Assembly (NCBI RefSeq): GCF_002086695.1
Contig: NZ_MVIH01000013.1
Coordinates: 62,001 to 126,000 of the forward strand
Source of the DNA: Mycolicibacterium rhodesiae
Lineage (GTDB): Bacteria; Actinomycetota; Actinomycetes; Mycobacteriales; Mycobacteriaceae
DNA length: 64,000 nucleotides
Direction: 5' to 3'
Of the stretch, positions 1 to 8,603 are shown piece by piece. Positions within the stretch are counted from its first letter, which is position 1; each line of letters begins with the position of its first letter. Made by a program: the position numbers and the translations under genes. Under the pieces are notes generated by a model. That model saw only the letters and a list, made by a program, of their open reading frames with translations. It was not told where the DNA came from and searched no databases.

Positions 1-252
1 GACGGCCACGCCGCGGATGTCGCCGAGCATGCCCAGCACGGCCGAGCCCAGCCGGAAGAAGTCGACATAACAGTTCGACAGCGTGAGAGTCATGGAATAA
101 AGCACCAGTTCGGCGAACCACGTGCGCAGCACAGCCCGGTCACCGAAGATGTGCTCGAATTGCGGTCCGAGCGACTCGATGTCGAGAAGCGTCTCGTTGA
201 CATCGAATACCAGGGTCGACGGGGTTGTCGCCGGCGTGGTGTTTCGCGTCAT
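1..252 (-). CDS. Haloacid dehalogenase type II-like (HAD superfamily), 3' part outside the window
   Basis: The first 84 codons of a HAD hydrolase are visible. It starts at an ATG on the minus strand and runs off the left edge. The N-terminus carries the HAD motif I nucleophile region FDVNETLLD, where the first Asp would form the aspartyl-enzyme intermediate. The following residues match the cap start of type II 2-haloacid dehalogenases. The ATG overlaps the SDR stop as ATGA, so the two genes are probably translated together. By family it would hydrolyse carbon-halogen bonds of 2-haloacids or a phosphate ester. Motifs II-IV lie outside the window, so the substrate is open. Confidence 0.75.
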   Translation of the reverse strand, partial: MTRNTTPATTPSTLVFDVNETLLDIESLGPQFEHIFGDRAVLRTWFAELVLYSMTLTLSNCYVDFFRLGSAVLGMLGDIRGVAV

Positions 253-971
253 ACCAGCGGTTCTCCCCCGTCGATCTTGAGGGTCACACCGCTCATGAAT
301 GTGTTTGTCATCGCGAAGAGTGCCGCTTGTGCGATGTCCTCGACGGTGCCGATGCGGCCGACCGGATTGGCTGCGCTGATGTGCTGAAAGTACTCGCGCT
401 TTCCCCCCTCGCCCATGGCGTCCCATGCGCCGGTGTCGATGACGCCGGGTGACACGGCGTTGACGCGGATGGGAGCGATCTCCACTGCCAGCGCTCGGGT
501 CAGAAAGTCCACTGCCCCGTTGGTGATGCCGACCCCGAGATAACCGACCTTGGCCTTGAAGGCGTGGATACCGGAGAACAACACGAACGAGGAGTCGGCG
601 TTGCCGTCCATGCGCGGGGTCAGGTGTTTGGCCAGCATCAACGGACCGAGCAGCTTGGTATCCAATGACCCGAGGAGGTCCTGGCGGTGCAGCTCCTGAA
701 GTGTCCCGCGGGCCCGGGCCGAGGCGGTCGAAACCACGTGATCCAGATGCCCGACACGTTCGGCAAACGACTCGATGGACGCGTCGTCGGTGAGATCGAT
801 GTGCGCCACGCCGATGCCGGGGTCGTCGTAGGACGCCGCGAGTTTGTCCGTGTCACGCCCCGCCGCCACCACCTCGCCACCGGCGGCGCGCACGGCGAGG
901 GCGATTGCTCGGGCGATACCACTGGCTCGCCCGACCACCAGGACCCTGCGGTCCTTCAACGCTGCCACCAC
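249..971 (-). CDS. SDR-family protein with degenerate active site
   Basis: This is a 240-aa Rossmann-fold short-chain dehydrogenase/reductase-like protein. I chose the GTG at 971 because AAGGAG lies 8 bases upstream; a longer open frame to 1112 lacks family similarity. The usual GxxxGxG nucleotide loop is VGRASGIA (residues 13-20), with the last Gly replaced by Ala. Where the catalytic YxxxK is expected the sequence reads VGITNGAV (about 147-154), so Val and Asn replace Tyr and Lys. A candidate Ser remains near 133 and the RVNAVSPG stretch (169-176) is normal. The gene ends in an ATGA overlap with the HAD gene. The fold is clear. Oxidoreductase activity is doubtful, and it may be one of the atypical SDRs. 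Confidence 0.8.
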   Translation of the reverse strand: MVAALKDRRVLVVGRASGIARAIALAVRAAGGEVVAAGRDTDKLAASYDDPGIGVAHIDLTDDASIESFAERVGHLDHVVSTASARARGTLQELHRQDLLGSLDTKLLGPLMLAKHLTPRMDGNADSSFVLFSGIHAFKAKVGYLGVGITNGAVDFLTRALAVEIAPIRVNAVSPGVIDTGAWDAMGEGGKREYFQHISAANPVGRIGTVEDIAQAALFAMTNTFMSGVTLKIDGGEPLV

Positions 972-1100
972 CGCACTGGCTCCTTCACCACAAAACTGGG
1001 CTGTATAACCCAAAAATATGCCGCGGTGAACGCCCGGTGTCAATGGCCGCCGGGCGCGCGGATGCTGAGAGATCACTTGGAGGCGCGGGGAGCAGTCCGA

Positions 1101-1128
1101 GCTGTTGTACATGTGTCAATATGTCGGC
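1101..1128 (+). promoter_or_regulatory. Putative leaderless promoter/operator of the TetR gene
   Basis: CAATAT (1117-1122) lies 6 bases before the ATG at 1129, the usual spacing of a mycobacterial leaderless -10. It sits beside an AT-rich patch with the self-complementary TGTACA (1106-1111), unusual in this GC-rich region. A TetR site controlling both the SDR/HAD pair and tetR itself would be expected here. The operator is inferred. Confidence 0.35.
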
Positions 1129-1779
1129 ATGCCGGAATCACCCGTCCGCCGTCGTCTGTCCCCGCAGGACCGGCGTAGCGAACTGCTCGCGTTGGGTGCC
1201 GAGGTGTTCGGCCAGCGGCCCTACGACGAGGTCCGCATCGACGAGATCGCCGAGCGTGCCGGAGTCTCGCGAGCGCTGATGTACCACTACTTTCCCGACA
1301 AGCGCGCGTTCTTCGCCGCGGTGGTGCGGGCCGAGACCGAGCGACTGTTCGAGGCCACCAACACCCTGGCCGCACAGGGCGAAACCCTGTTCGAGCGGTT
1401 GCGGGCCGGCGTCGTGGCCTACATCCGCTACGACGAGCAGCATCCGCACGGCGCGTGGGCGGCCTATATCGGGATGGGACGCACCGACCCGGTCCTGCGC
1501 GGCATCGACGACACCGACAACGAGCGCCAGATGCAGCGCATCATGGCCGCGATCACCGACGTGGTGCAGGGCGATCTGGACTCGAAGGTCGAACGCGACC
1601 TGCGGGCGATCGTCTACGCGTGGCTGGCGTTCACCTTCGAACTGTGCCGCCAGCGTGTCCTCGACCCGTCGATCGATGCCGACCATCTCGCGGATTCCGG
1701 CGCCCACGCGCTGCTCGACGCCATCGTGCGGGTGCCGGGCATCCCGGCGGCGCTGGCCGACGCGGCCGACCGCCGCTGA
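1129..1779 (+). CDS. TetR-family transcriptional regulator
   Basis: This 216-aa protein has an N-terminal TetR helix-turn-helix: an AEVFGQRPYDEVRIDEIAE stretch followed by AGVSRALMYHYFPDKRAFF. The C-terminal ligand-binding half is helical and unrecognised. The ATG at 1129 is preferred over TTG 1105 or ATG 1111 because a -10-like CAATAT stands 6 bases upstream, making it leaderless. It is divergent from the SDR/HAD pair, so it most likely represses that pair, and perhaps the convergent epoxide hydrolase and P450 genes, in response to a substrate of the island. The ligand cannot be predicted. Confidence 0.85.
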   Translation: MPESPVRRRLSPQDRRSELLALGAEVFGQRPYDEVRIDEIAERAGVSRALMYHYFPDKRAFFAAVVRAETERLFEATNTLAAQGETLFERLRAGVVAYIRYDEQHPHGAWAAYIGMGRTDPVLRGIDDTDNERQMQRIMAAITDVVQGDLDSKVERDLRAIVYAWLAFTFELCRQRVLDPSIDADHLADSGAHALLDAIVRVPGIPAALADAADRR

Positions 1780-1780
1780 C

Positions 1781-2881
1781 TCAGCGCACTCCCGCGAAGA
1801 ACGCCCGGACGTCGTCGACGAACAGCTCGGGTTGCTCGAAGGCGCCGAAGTGACCGCCCCGCGGCATGTCGGTCCAGCGGGTGATGTTGTAGGTGTTCTC
1901 ACACCAGCTGCGCGGGGGTCGCATGATTTCCTTCGGGAACCGCGCGATCCCGGTGGGCACCTCGACTTTGCCCTGCGCACCGAAGGACCGGAAGCTCTCC
2001 CAGTACAGCCGGGCTGACGACGCCGCGGCGTTGTTCACCCAGTACAGCATCACGTTGTCGAGGATCTCGTCCCTGGTGAGCGCGTTCTCGGGATGCCCGT
2101 CGCAGTCCGTCCACGCCCAGAACTTCTCGACAATCCACGCCAGCTGACCGACCGGAGAGTCGGCCAGCCCGTAGCCGAGTGTCTGCGGGCGGGTGGACTG
2201 CTGCTTGGAGTAGCCGGAATCCCACTTGGCGTAGAACTCCCCAGCCGCCAGTGCATCCTTCTCCTCGTCGGTGGGGTTGGTGAGCGCACCGCTCGGAAAG
2301 GCCATCGGCATGTTGGTGTGGATCGCGATGCAGGCTCCCCCGTTGCGACCGATCTGTGTGGTCACCGCAGCACCCCAGTCGCCGCCTTGGGCGACGTAGC
2401 GCCGATAACCCAACTTCGCCATCAACGCGTCCCACGTCGTGGCGATCTTCTCGACACCCCATCCGGTCGTCGTCGGCTTACCGGAAAACCCGTAGCCCGG
2501 CAGGGACGGGCACACCACATGGAAGTCCTCGGTCAGCGGTTCGATCACCTTGCTGAACTCGACCACTGAGCCGGGCCAGCCGTGCGTGATGATCAGCGGC
2601 AGCGCATCCGGATTCGACGACCGCTGATGGATGAAATGGAGGTCCAGCCCGTCTATTTCGGTGATGTAGTGGTCGAACCGGTTGAGCGCGGCCTCCCGCC
2701 TGCGCCAGTCGTAGTCGTCTGCCCAGTAGGCGGCCAGCTCTCGGGTGTAGGCCAGCGGAATGCCCTGGCTCCAGTCCTCGACGCATTCCTGCTCGGGCCA
2801 GCGGGTGCGCTTGAGCCGGTCCCGCAGGTCCGCCAGGACGTCGTCGGATACCGCGATCCGAAAGGGCCGGACATCGGTCAC
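1781..2881 (-). CDS. Epoxide hydrolase, microsomal/EHN type
   Basis: This 366-aa alpha/beta hydrolase has the N-terminal EHN domain (about 5-110) typical of microsomal-type epoxide hydrolases. HGWP (100-103) supplies the oxyanion hole. The nucleophile is Asp168 in GGDWGA, and the catalytic His is His344 in GGHFGAFE. Tyr293 is a plausible epoxide-activating residue. It would convert an epoxide to a diol in the cytosol. The GTG start has a strong AGGAGG Shine-Dalgarno 8 bases upstream. It lies divergent from the ferredoxin/P450 genes, so a P450-made epoxide is a natural substrate. That link is inference. Confidence 0.9.
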   Translation of the reverse strand: MTDVRPFRIAVSDDVLADLRDRLKRTRWPEQECVEDWSQGIPLAYTRELAAYWADDYDWRRREAALNRFDHYITEIDGLDLHFIHQRSSNPDALPLIITHGWPGSVVEFSKVIEPLTEDFHVVCPSLPGYGFSGKPTTTGWGVEKIATTWDALMAKLGYRRYVAQGGDWGAAVTTQIGRNGGACIAIHTNMPMAFPSGALTNPTDEEKDALAAGEFYAKWDSGYSKQQSTRPQTLGYGLADSPVGQLAWIVEKFWAWTDCDGHPENALTRDEILDNVMLYWVNNAAASSARLYWESFRSFGAQGKVEVPTGIARFPKEIMRPPRSWCENTYNITRWTDMPRGGHFGAFEQPELFVDDVRAFFAGVR

Positions 2882-2937
2882 CGGGCGGTCCTCCTATCGG
2901 TTGGCGCAATATTAACCAGCAGGAGCCCGCGCCGGTC

Positions 2938-2943
2938 TACTGT
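2938..2943 (+). promoter_or_regulatory. Putative -10 element of the ferredoxin-P450 operon
   Basis: TACTGT lies 7 bases before the ferredoxin ATG, matching the TAnnnT leaderless pattern seen throughout the window. The 2882-2950 gap also holds the epoxide hydrolase Shine-Dalgarno on the other strand and an AT-rich AATATT patch. Confidence 0.4.
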
Positions 2944-2950
2944 CTGCGCC

Positions 2951-3166
2951 ATGCGGTTGGTGGTCGATCTCAACAAGTGCCAGGGCTACGCCCAATGTGT
3001 GCCGCTGGCGCCTGAGGTGCTCGAACTGGTCGGGGAAGAGGCCTTGGCCTACGACCCCAACCCGGACGATTCGCAACGCCAGCGGGTGTTGCGGGCGGCG
3101 GCATCTTGCCCGGTTCAGGCGATCATCCTCGAAGTGGATCCACCCGCCGATCGCGAGACGCCATGA
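2951..3166 (+). CDS. [3Fe-4S] ferredoxin (P450-type)
   Basis: This 71-aa acidic ferredoxin has three cluster cysteines, Cys10, Cys16 and Cys53 (in SCPVQAI). Residues QGYAQ lie between the first two. The lack of a fourth Cys in the first motif indicates a [3Fe-4S] cluster, as in actinobacterial ferredoxins that serve cytochromes P450. It would pass single electrons from the reductase to the P450. Its TGA overlaps the reductase ATG (ATGA), which ties expression of the pair together. Confidence 0.93.
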   Translation: MRLVVDLNKCQGYAQCVPLAPEVLELVGEEALAYDPNPDDSQRQRVLRAAASCPVQAIILEVDPPADRETP

Positions 3167-4563
3167 TCGGCACCTACAACCTGGACGAGGTGGTCGCGAA
3201 GTTCCGGGCCGAGGGGCGCATCGCGATCGTGGGCGCGTCGCTGGCCGGACTGCGTGCGGCAGAGGCGTTGCGGGAGAGAGGATTCAACGGTTCACTGACC
3301 ATCGTCGGCGACGAACCACACGAACCCTACGATCGGCCGCCGTTGTCGAAGCAGGTACTCAAGGGCTGGGTCCCGGCCGACCACACCAAGCTCCCTCGCC
3401 TGCGACGGGTGGACGCCGACTGGAAGCTGGGCGTCGCCGCGGTCGGTTTGGATCGGCCCAACCACGTGGTCAAACTCGCCAACGGCCAGGACGTCGGGTA
3501 CGACCGGCTGCTGATCGCGACCGGCACCCGGGCGCGCCCATGGCCCAACCCCGCCGAGGGCGCCCTGCGAGGTGTCTTCACCGTGCGCACCGTGGAGGAC
3601 GCCGCCGGTCTGTCCGCTGCGTTGAAAGAGCGCCCCAAGCGGGTCCTGATCGTCGGCTCGGGATTCGTCGGATCCGAAATCGCCTCGGTCTGCCGCGATC
3701 TCGGCCTTCCCGTTACGGTGGCCGAGCGGGGCAAGGGCCCGCTGCGGGGTGCGCTGGGCGGGGTCATCAGCGACATCGCCGCACAGATGATGCGCGACGC
3801 CGGAGTCGACCTGCGCACCGGCGTAGCGGTGGAGAGCTTGTCCGGCGACAGCGCCGGACACGTTCGCCAGGCGCACTTTTCCGATGGCGCGGTTCTCGAT
3901 GTCGACGTGGTGGTTGCCTCGCTCGGCTCGATCCGCAACGTGGAGTGGCTGGACGGGGCGGGTCTGGCCGCCGGCCAGTGGGGGCTGGCGTGCGACGCCG
4001 GTTGCCGGGCCTTCGACATCAACGGAGTGGTGACCGACCACATCTTCGTGGCCGGTGACGTCGCGCGTGCCCCGCACGTGCTCTACGGCTACGAGTTCCT
4101 CTCCCAGGAGCATTGGGACAACGCTGTCTACGGCGCGGAAGTGGCCGCCAACAACATGATTCACCTCGAGGTCGGCCGTCGTCCGCACCTGCCCTTGCCG
4201 TCGTTCTGGTCGGGCCAGTTCGGGGTGAACATCAAAAGTGTCGGGGTGTGCTCGTTCGGCGACGAGATCGTGTTCACCCAGGGTTCGCCATCGGAGCGCC
4301 GGTTCGCGGCGGCGTACGGCAAGCGCGGCCGGATCGTCGGCGCGGTGACCTTCAACCACGGCAAGTGGTTGCCCTACTACGCCTCGCTGATCGAGAGGTC
4401 CGCGCCGTTCCCTCCCCCGCCGCCCGGGTACGGCCGGCCGGTGGATGCCGAGCCGATGCCCGCCCGCTTCCCCGATCCACGTGAGCCCGCGGGCAACCCC
4501 GACGTGGTGCTCACCGGACATGACCCCACCGAACGCAGCGCCCAGTTCCGTCCGCGGGCGTAA
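3163..4563 (+). CDS. FAD-dependent ferredoxin reductase
   Basis: This 466-aa flavoprotein has a first Rossmann motif near the N-terminus (IAIVGASLAGLRAAEAL), the DRPPLSK signature of oxygenase-coupled reductases, and a second nucleotide-binding motif (VLIVGSGFVGSEIA). The FAD-binding end reads IFVAGDVA, and a reductase C-terminal domain follows. It would take electrons from NAD(P)H and reduce the adjacent ferredoxin. The ATG overlaps the ferredoxin stop, and an in-frame upstream extension to 3106 lies inside the ferredoxin gene. Gene order ferredoxin-reductase-P450 gives a complete class I electron chain. Confidence 0.92.
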   Translation: MIGTYNLDEVVAKFRAEGRIAIVGASLAGLRAAEALRERGFNGSLTIVGDEPHEPYDRPPLSKQVLKGWVPADHTKLPRLRRVDADWKLGVAAVGLDRPNHVVKLANGQDVGYDRLLIATGTRARPWPNPAEGALRGVFTVRTVEDAAGLSAALKERPKRVLIVGSGFVGSEIASVCRDLGLPVTVAERGKGPLRGALGGVISDIAAQMMRDAGVDLRTGVAVESLSGDSAGHVRQAHFSDGAVLDVDVVVASLGSIRNVEWLDGAGLAAGQWGLACDAGCRAFDINGVVTDHIFVAGDVARAPHVLYGYEFLSQEHWDNAVYGAEVAANNMIHLEVGRRPHLPLPSFWSGQFGVNIKSVGVCSFGDEIVFTQGSPSERRFAAAYGKRGRIVGAVTFNHGKWLPYYASLIERSAPFPPPPPGYGRPVDAEPMPARFPDPREPAGNPDVVLTGHDPTERSAQFRPRA

Positions 4564-4573
4564 GGAGACCGTC

Positions 4574-5836
4574 ATGGATGCCGCAACCGCCTGGGCCGAG
4601 GCGATGAAGTTCGAGAATCGCGCCAACCCGTATCCCTACTTCGAGGAACTGCGCCGCAAGCCCGTGGCCAAGGTGTCCGAGAAGACCTATGTGGTGACCG
4701 GCTATGCCGAAGCCGTTGCGCTGGCGCATGATCCGCGGGTCAGCTCCGACATCAGCCGCAGTCCGTCGGGCCTGTTCGGCGAGAAGCAGGCCCACCTGGA
4801 GCTCGAGGAGGCCGCGCAGGCGCACGATTCCAGCATGCTGGTTGCCGACCCACCCCGGCACGACAGGATGCGCAGGCAGTTCATGCGCCATTTCGGCCCG
4901 CCGCACACCCCGGATCTGATCCCGAGCATGGAGGCGATGGTCGCCGATCTGGCCAACGAACTGCTGGACAAGGTGAAGGCACGCGGCGGCACGAGGATGG
5001 ACGTCGTCGACGACTTCTCCTACCCGATCCCGGTGTCGGTGATCTTCCGGGTACTGGGCGTCCCGATGGCCGACGAACCCAAGTTCCACAGGTGGGTCAC
5101 CGATTTCATGCAGGGCGCCGACGTCGGGCCGGAGCGCGATACCGAGGAGGGCCGTGCGGCGACGGCCAAAGCCGCGGCGAGTATGACCGAACTGAATTCC
5201 TACGTCCACGATCTGGTCGAGCGGCTGTCCCGTGAGCCGGCGCCGGGACTGTTGTCGGCCGCACTGCACGACGACGGTCCGGACGGTCCGGTGTCCACGG
5301 CAGAAGCGGAATCCAACGCGCAGCTGCTTCTGGTCGCGGGCCACGACTCCACCGTCAACACCATCAGCAACTGTGTGATGACGCTGCTGCGCAATCAAGG
5401 TTCGTGGGAACTGGTGCGCAACAATCCTGAGCTGATCCCGGGTACCGTCGAAGAGGTACAACGCCTGCAGGGGGCTGTGCAGTTCTTCCCGAGCCGGTGG
5501 GCCACCGCGGACATCGAAATCGGCGGAACGCGAATCCCGGCCGGGTCAGCGGTGTTCCTGGTCTGGGCGGCCGCCAACCGCGATCCGCGCCGCTTCGCCC
5601 ATCCGGACCGGTTCGATCCGATGCGCAAGGACAACGAGCACCTCGGCTTCGGCAGCGGCATCCACACGTGTTTCGGCGGGCCGCTGGCGCGGCTGGAGAT
5701 CAACGTCGCTCTGGAGATCTTCCTCAAGCGGGTGCGATCACCGCGGCTGGTCGTCGACCCGCCGCCGTACCGGCGAAACCAGGTGTTCCGCGGACCCCGG
5801 CATCTTTGGGTCGATTTCACGTCGATCGACGATTGA
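4574..5836 (+). CDS. Cytochrome P450
   Basis: This 420-aa soluble bacterial P450 has the I-helix oxygen-activation motif AGHDST (255-260), the K-helix ExxR at Glu294-Arg297, and the heme-ligand loop FGSGIHTCFG with Cys366 as thiolate ligand. The residue after Cys is Phe rather than the more usual Leu. The ATG at 4574 is set by AAGGAG at 4562-4567. It would hydroxylate or epoxidise a hydrophobic substrate using electrons from the two preceding genes. Substrate and CYP family number cannot be read from sequence alone. The nearby epoxide hydrolase, HAD and SDR genes suggest xenobiotic or terpenoid catabolism. Confidence 0.95.
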   Translation: MDAATAWAEAMKFENRANPYPYFEELRRKPVAKVSEKTYVVTGYAEAVALAHDPRVSSDISRSPSGLFGEKQAHLELEEAAQAHDSSMLVADPPRHDRMRRQFMRHFGPPHTPDLIPSMEAMVADLANELLDKVKARGGTRMDVVDDFSYPIPVSVIFRVLGVPMADEPKFHRWVTDFMQGADVGPERDTEEGRAATAKAAASMTELNSYVHDLVERLSREPAPGLLSAALHDDGPDGPVSTAEAESNAQLLLVAGHDSTVNTISNCVMTLLRNQGSWELVRNNPELIPGTVEEVQRLQGAVQFFPSRWATADIEIGGTRIPAGSAVFLVWAAANRDPRRFAHPDRFDPMRKDNEHLGFGSGIHTCFGGPLARLEINVALEIFLKRVRSPRLVVDPPPYRRNQVFRGPRHLWVDFTSIDD

Positions 5837-5842
5837 CGCCGT

Positions 5843-5848
5843 TAGGCT
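5843..5848 (+). promoter_or_regulatory. -10 element of the LuxR-ATPase gene
   Basis: TAGGCT lies 7 bases before the GTG at 5856. This spacing favours 5856 as a leaderless start over the in-frame GTG at 5850. Confidence 0.5.
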
Positions 5849-5855
5849 TGTGCGC

Positions 5856-8459
5856 GTGCGCTTGTCGTGGCCGTTGATTGGCCGCACCGGGCAGATGCGA
5901 TCCATCGAGTCAGCGATTGCGGCGCCGGACGTGGCGGGCGTTGTCGTGTCCGGCGGGGCGGGGGTCGGAAAAAGCAGAATCGCCAGGGAGGCCCTGAGCA
6001 CCGCTGAGGCGCAGGGTTTCCAGGGCCGGTGGGTGGTGGGCGCCTCCTCGGCCCGGTCCATTCCGCTGGGTGCGTTCGCCGCCTGGACCGGCCACGACGC
6101 CTCTGAGACCGTTCAACTTGTCCGCGGCGTGATCGAGTCATTGGCTGCCACAACGTCACCCGCGCGCGTGGTCGTCGCCGTGGATGACGCGCAGCTGCTC
6201 GATGATCTGTCGATCTTCGTCCTCCATCAGCTCGTGCAACGCAGCGCCGCGAAGCTCATCCTGACGGTTCGCGATGACGAATCGGTTCCGGCTGCACTGC
6301 AGGAGATTTCGGCGGCCGGTCGGTTCGAACGGATTGCGGTTGCGCCGTTGTCACTCGACGAGACCACCGCCCTGCTCACAGCGGCTCTGAACGGCCCCGT
6401 GGAACACTCTTGCGCACATCGGATTTGGCAGCTCACGCACGGCAATCCGCTATACCTGCGCAACATCGTCGAGCAGGAGGTTGCCGACGGGCGGCTCGCG
6501 CAGCACCGTGACGCATGGGTGTGGGCAGGCGATCCCGTCCTGCCACCCGACCTGGTCGGCTTGGTCGAGTCCCGGATCGGCACATTGCCCGGCGCGGTCG
6601 GCGACGTGATCGACCTCCTGGCCGTCGCCGAGCCGATGGAGTTGCCCGTCCTGGCGCGCCTCGCCGACCCGGCGGCGATCGAGGAGGCCGAAACCCGCGG
6701 CCTGATCTCGTTGGAGGCGACCGGAAGCAATGTGCACGCGCGAGTGGCCCATCCGATCTACGGCGAAGTGCGTCGCCGCCGGGCATCCGTAACCCGGTTG
6801 CGCCGACTGCGCGGGTTGGTGGCCGCCGAACTGGCCCGCTCCGACGACGCCGACGATGTCCGGGTGGCGGTGAAGCGGGCCACCTTGAGCATCGAATCCG
6901 ACCTCCCACCCGACACGGACCTTCTGGTGCGTGCCGCGCACGGTGCTGTCTGGCTGGCCGACCTGCCGCTCGCCGATCGACTCGCGAAGGCAGCGGTCGC
7001 AGCCGGCGCGGGGCCCGAACCGAACTTCGTCCGCGCGCATGCACTTTCGTGGCTGTCGCGCGGGACCGAAGCCGACGCTGTGTTGACTGCGATGGCTGCC
7101 GGCGATCTGACCGACGTCGACCGGGCCAGGCTCGCATTCCATCGGGCCAGCAACATGTTGTGGGTGCTCGGCGATCCGGCGCGGGCGATCGAGATCGTGA
7201 ACCAGCAGTCCGCCGTCGAATCTGCGGAGGCGCACACCTACCTCGATGCGTTCCGCGTCGTGCACCGGTTCGCCACCGATGATCCACAGCCCGCGCGAGA
7301 AGCCGCGCACCCACTCGTCCTCGGTGATCTGCCGCCGGTCGTCGGCGCCGAGATCGCCTGGGCATTGACAGTGGTGTCCGGCGAGGCCGGCCAGGCCACC
7401 GAAGCCGAGGCCCGCGCCGAGTGGGGATATCGGGCCGCGACGCGGCGATTCGATGCACCGCAGATGCGCTTCAACATCGCAGACGCCCATCTGACCGCGC
7501 TCCTGCTCGCCGGGCGGATCCCCGACGCAGGCGAAGTCGCCCACGGCGTCGGCAGCCAGGCCGCCGATCTGCCGGGAGAGGCTCAGCTACTCGCAGCGGC
7601 GGTCGCCGGACGGGCTGCACTGGGCGCCGGAGATGTCGAACTCGCCTGCCGACTGCTGGGACAGGCCGCGCTGGGCTTGTCGGCCGCCGGCCACGGCATG
7701 GGCTGGGGTTACCGCTACAACGTCGTGCGCGTGAGCGCACTCGCGTTGCTCGGCGAGGTCGATGAGGCGGCCGAGGTGCTGGCCGCACTCGACACCATCG
7801 CGCGCCCCTTCCGATCACTGGACTACGAGGTGAGCCTGGCTCGCGCCTGGGTGGCCGCAAACCAGGGTGCCGTCAGCGAGGCGATCGCGATAGCCTCCGG
7901 CGCAGCCGAAAGGGCCTGTGCGAAAGGTCAATTCGGAGCAGAGGCGCTCTGCTTGCAGACGGTCACCCAGTTCGGCGACCGTACCTGCGCGGACCGGTTG
8001 AACGAGCTGGCGGCGCTGGTCGAGGGCCCTCGGGTCGCTGCGGTGGCCCGCTTCGCCGCGGCGTTGCACGACAGTGATGCTCCGGAGCTCACCGCGGTCT
8101 CACAGGTCTTCGAGGGTCTGGGCGATCTGATCGCGGCAGCCGACTCGGTAGCCCATGCCGCGCTGATATACCGCCGTCACGGGCAGCGCGGGTCCGCATT
8201 GAATTGTTCGACTCGGGTGGCGGCTCTGGTCCAGCGATGCGGTGGACTGGTCACCCCGGCTGTCCAACAGGCGTCGCAACGGCTGCCCTTCACCGGACGC
8301 GAACGGGAAATCGTCATGCTGGTCGGGCAACGATTGTCGAACCGCGCGATCGCCGAGCGTCTCTGTCTGTCGCCGCGCACCGTCGAGAGCCACATCCATC
8401 GGGCGATGGCCAAGACCGGTACCAAGACCCGGGATGAGCTGGCCGCGCTGCTGCGGTGA
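5856..8459 (+). CDS. LuxR-family regulator with N-terminal ATPase domain (LAL type)
   Basis: This is an 867-aa multidomain regulator. The N-terminus is a STAND-like ATPase with Walker A GGAGVGKSR (about residues 30-38) and Walker B VVVAVDDAQLL. A long helical TPR-like middle follows. The last 65 residues are a LuxR helix-turn-helix (LPFTGREREIVMLV to TVESHIHRAMAK). Such proteins act as ATP- and ligand-gated activators. The next gene on the same strand is an orphan acyltransferase beyond a strong hairpin. No target is evident, and the divergent or convergent neighbours are only candidates. Confidence 0.92.
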   Translation: MRLSWPLIGRTGQMRSIESAIAAPDVAGVVVSGGAGVGKSRIAREALSTAEAQGFQGRWVVGASSARSIPLGAFAAWTGHDASETVQLVRGVIESLAATTSPARVVVAVDDAQLLDDLSIFVLHQLVQRSAAKLILTVRDDESVPAALQEISAAGRFERIAVAPLSLDETTALLTAALNGPVEHSCAHRIWQLTHGNPLYLRNIVEQEVADGRLAQHRDAWVWAGDPVLPPDLVGLVESRIGTLPGAVGDVIDLLAVAEPMELPVLARLADPAAIEEAETRGLISLEATGSNVHARVAHPIYGEVRRRRASVTRLRRLRGLVAAELARSDDADDVRVAVKRATLSIESDLPPDTDLLVRAAHGAVWLADLPLADRLAKAAVAAGAGPEPNFVRAHALSWLSRGTEADAVLTAMAAGDLTDVDRARLAFHRASNMLWVLGDPARAIEIVNQQSAVESAEAHTYLDAFRVVHRFATDDPQPAREAAHPLVLGDLPPVVGAEIAWALTVVSGEAGQATEAEARAEWGYRAATRRFDAPQMRFNIADAHLTALLLAGRIPDAGEVAHGVGSQAADLPGEAQLLAAAVAGRAALGAGDVELACRLLGQAALGLSAAGHGMGWGYRYNVVRVSALALLGEVDEAAEVLAALDTIARPFRSLDYEVSLARAWVAANQGAVSEAIAIASGAAERACAKGQFGAEALCLQTVTQFGDRTCADRLNELAALVEGPRVAAVARFAAALHDSDAPELTAVSQVFEGLGDLIAAADSVAHAALIYRRHGQRGSALNCSTRVAALVQRCGGLVTPAVQQASQRLPFTGREREIVMLVGQRLSNRAIAERLCLSPRTVESHIHRAMAKTGTKTRDELAALLR

Positions 8460-8540
8460 CCTGATTGCAGTAGCCGACTACTTAAGCCCGGCGCACGTAC
8501 CCGGTCGATGATCGTCCTACCGGCTCGACACTGGTCGGCG

Positions 8541-8579
8541 AGTGACTCCGGCCTGCGGCGGGGACAGGCCGGAGTCACT
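8541..8579 (+). terminator. Perfect 15-bp inverted repeat, likely hairpin terminator
   Basis: The arms AGTGACTCCGGCCTG (8541-8555) and CAGGCCGGAGTCACT (8565-8579) are perfect reverse complements around a 9-base loop. No U-tract follows, as is common for mycobacterial hairpins. The repeat ends 24 bases before the acyltransferase ATG, so it could end LuxR transcription. Its symmetry would also suit a protein-binding operator. Confidence 0.65.
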
Positions 8580-8603
8580 TCGTATGTCGGGATAGGGGGC
8601 GCC

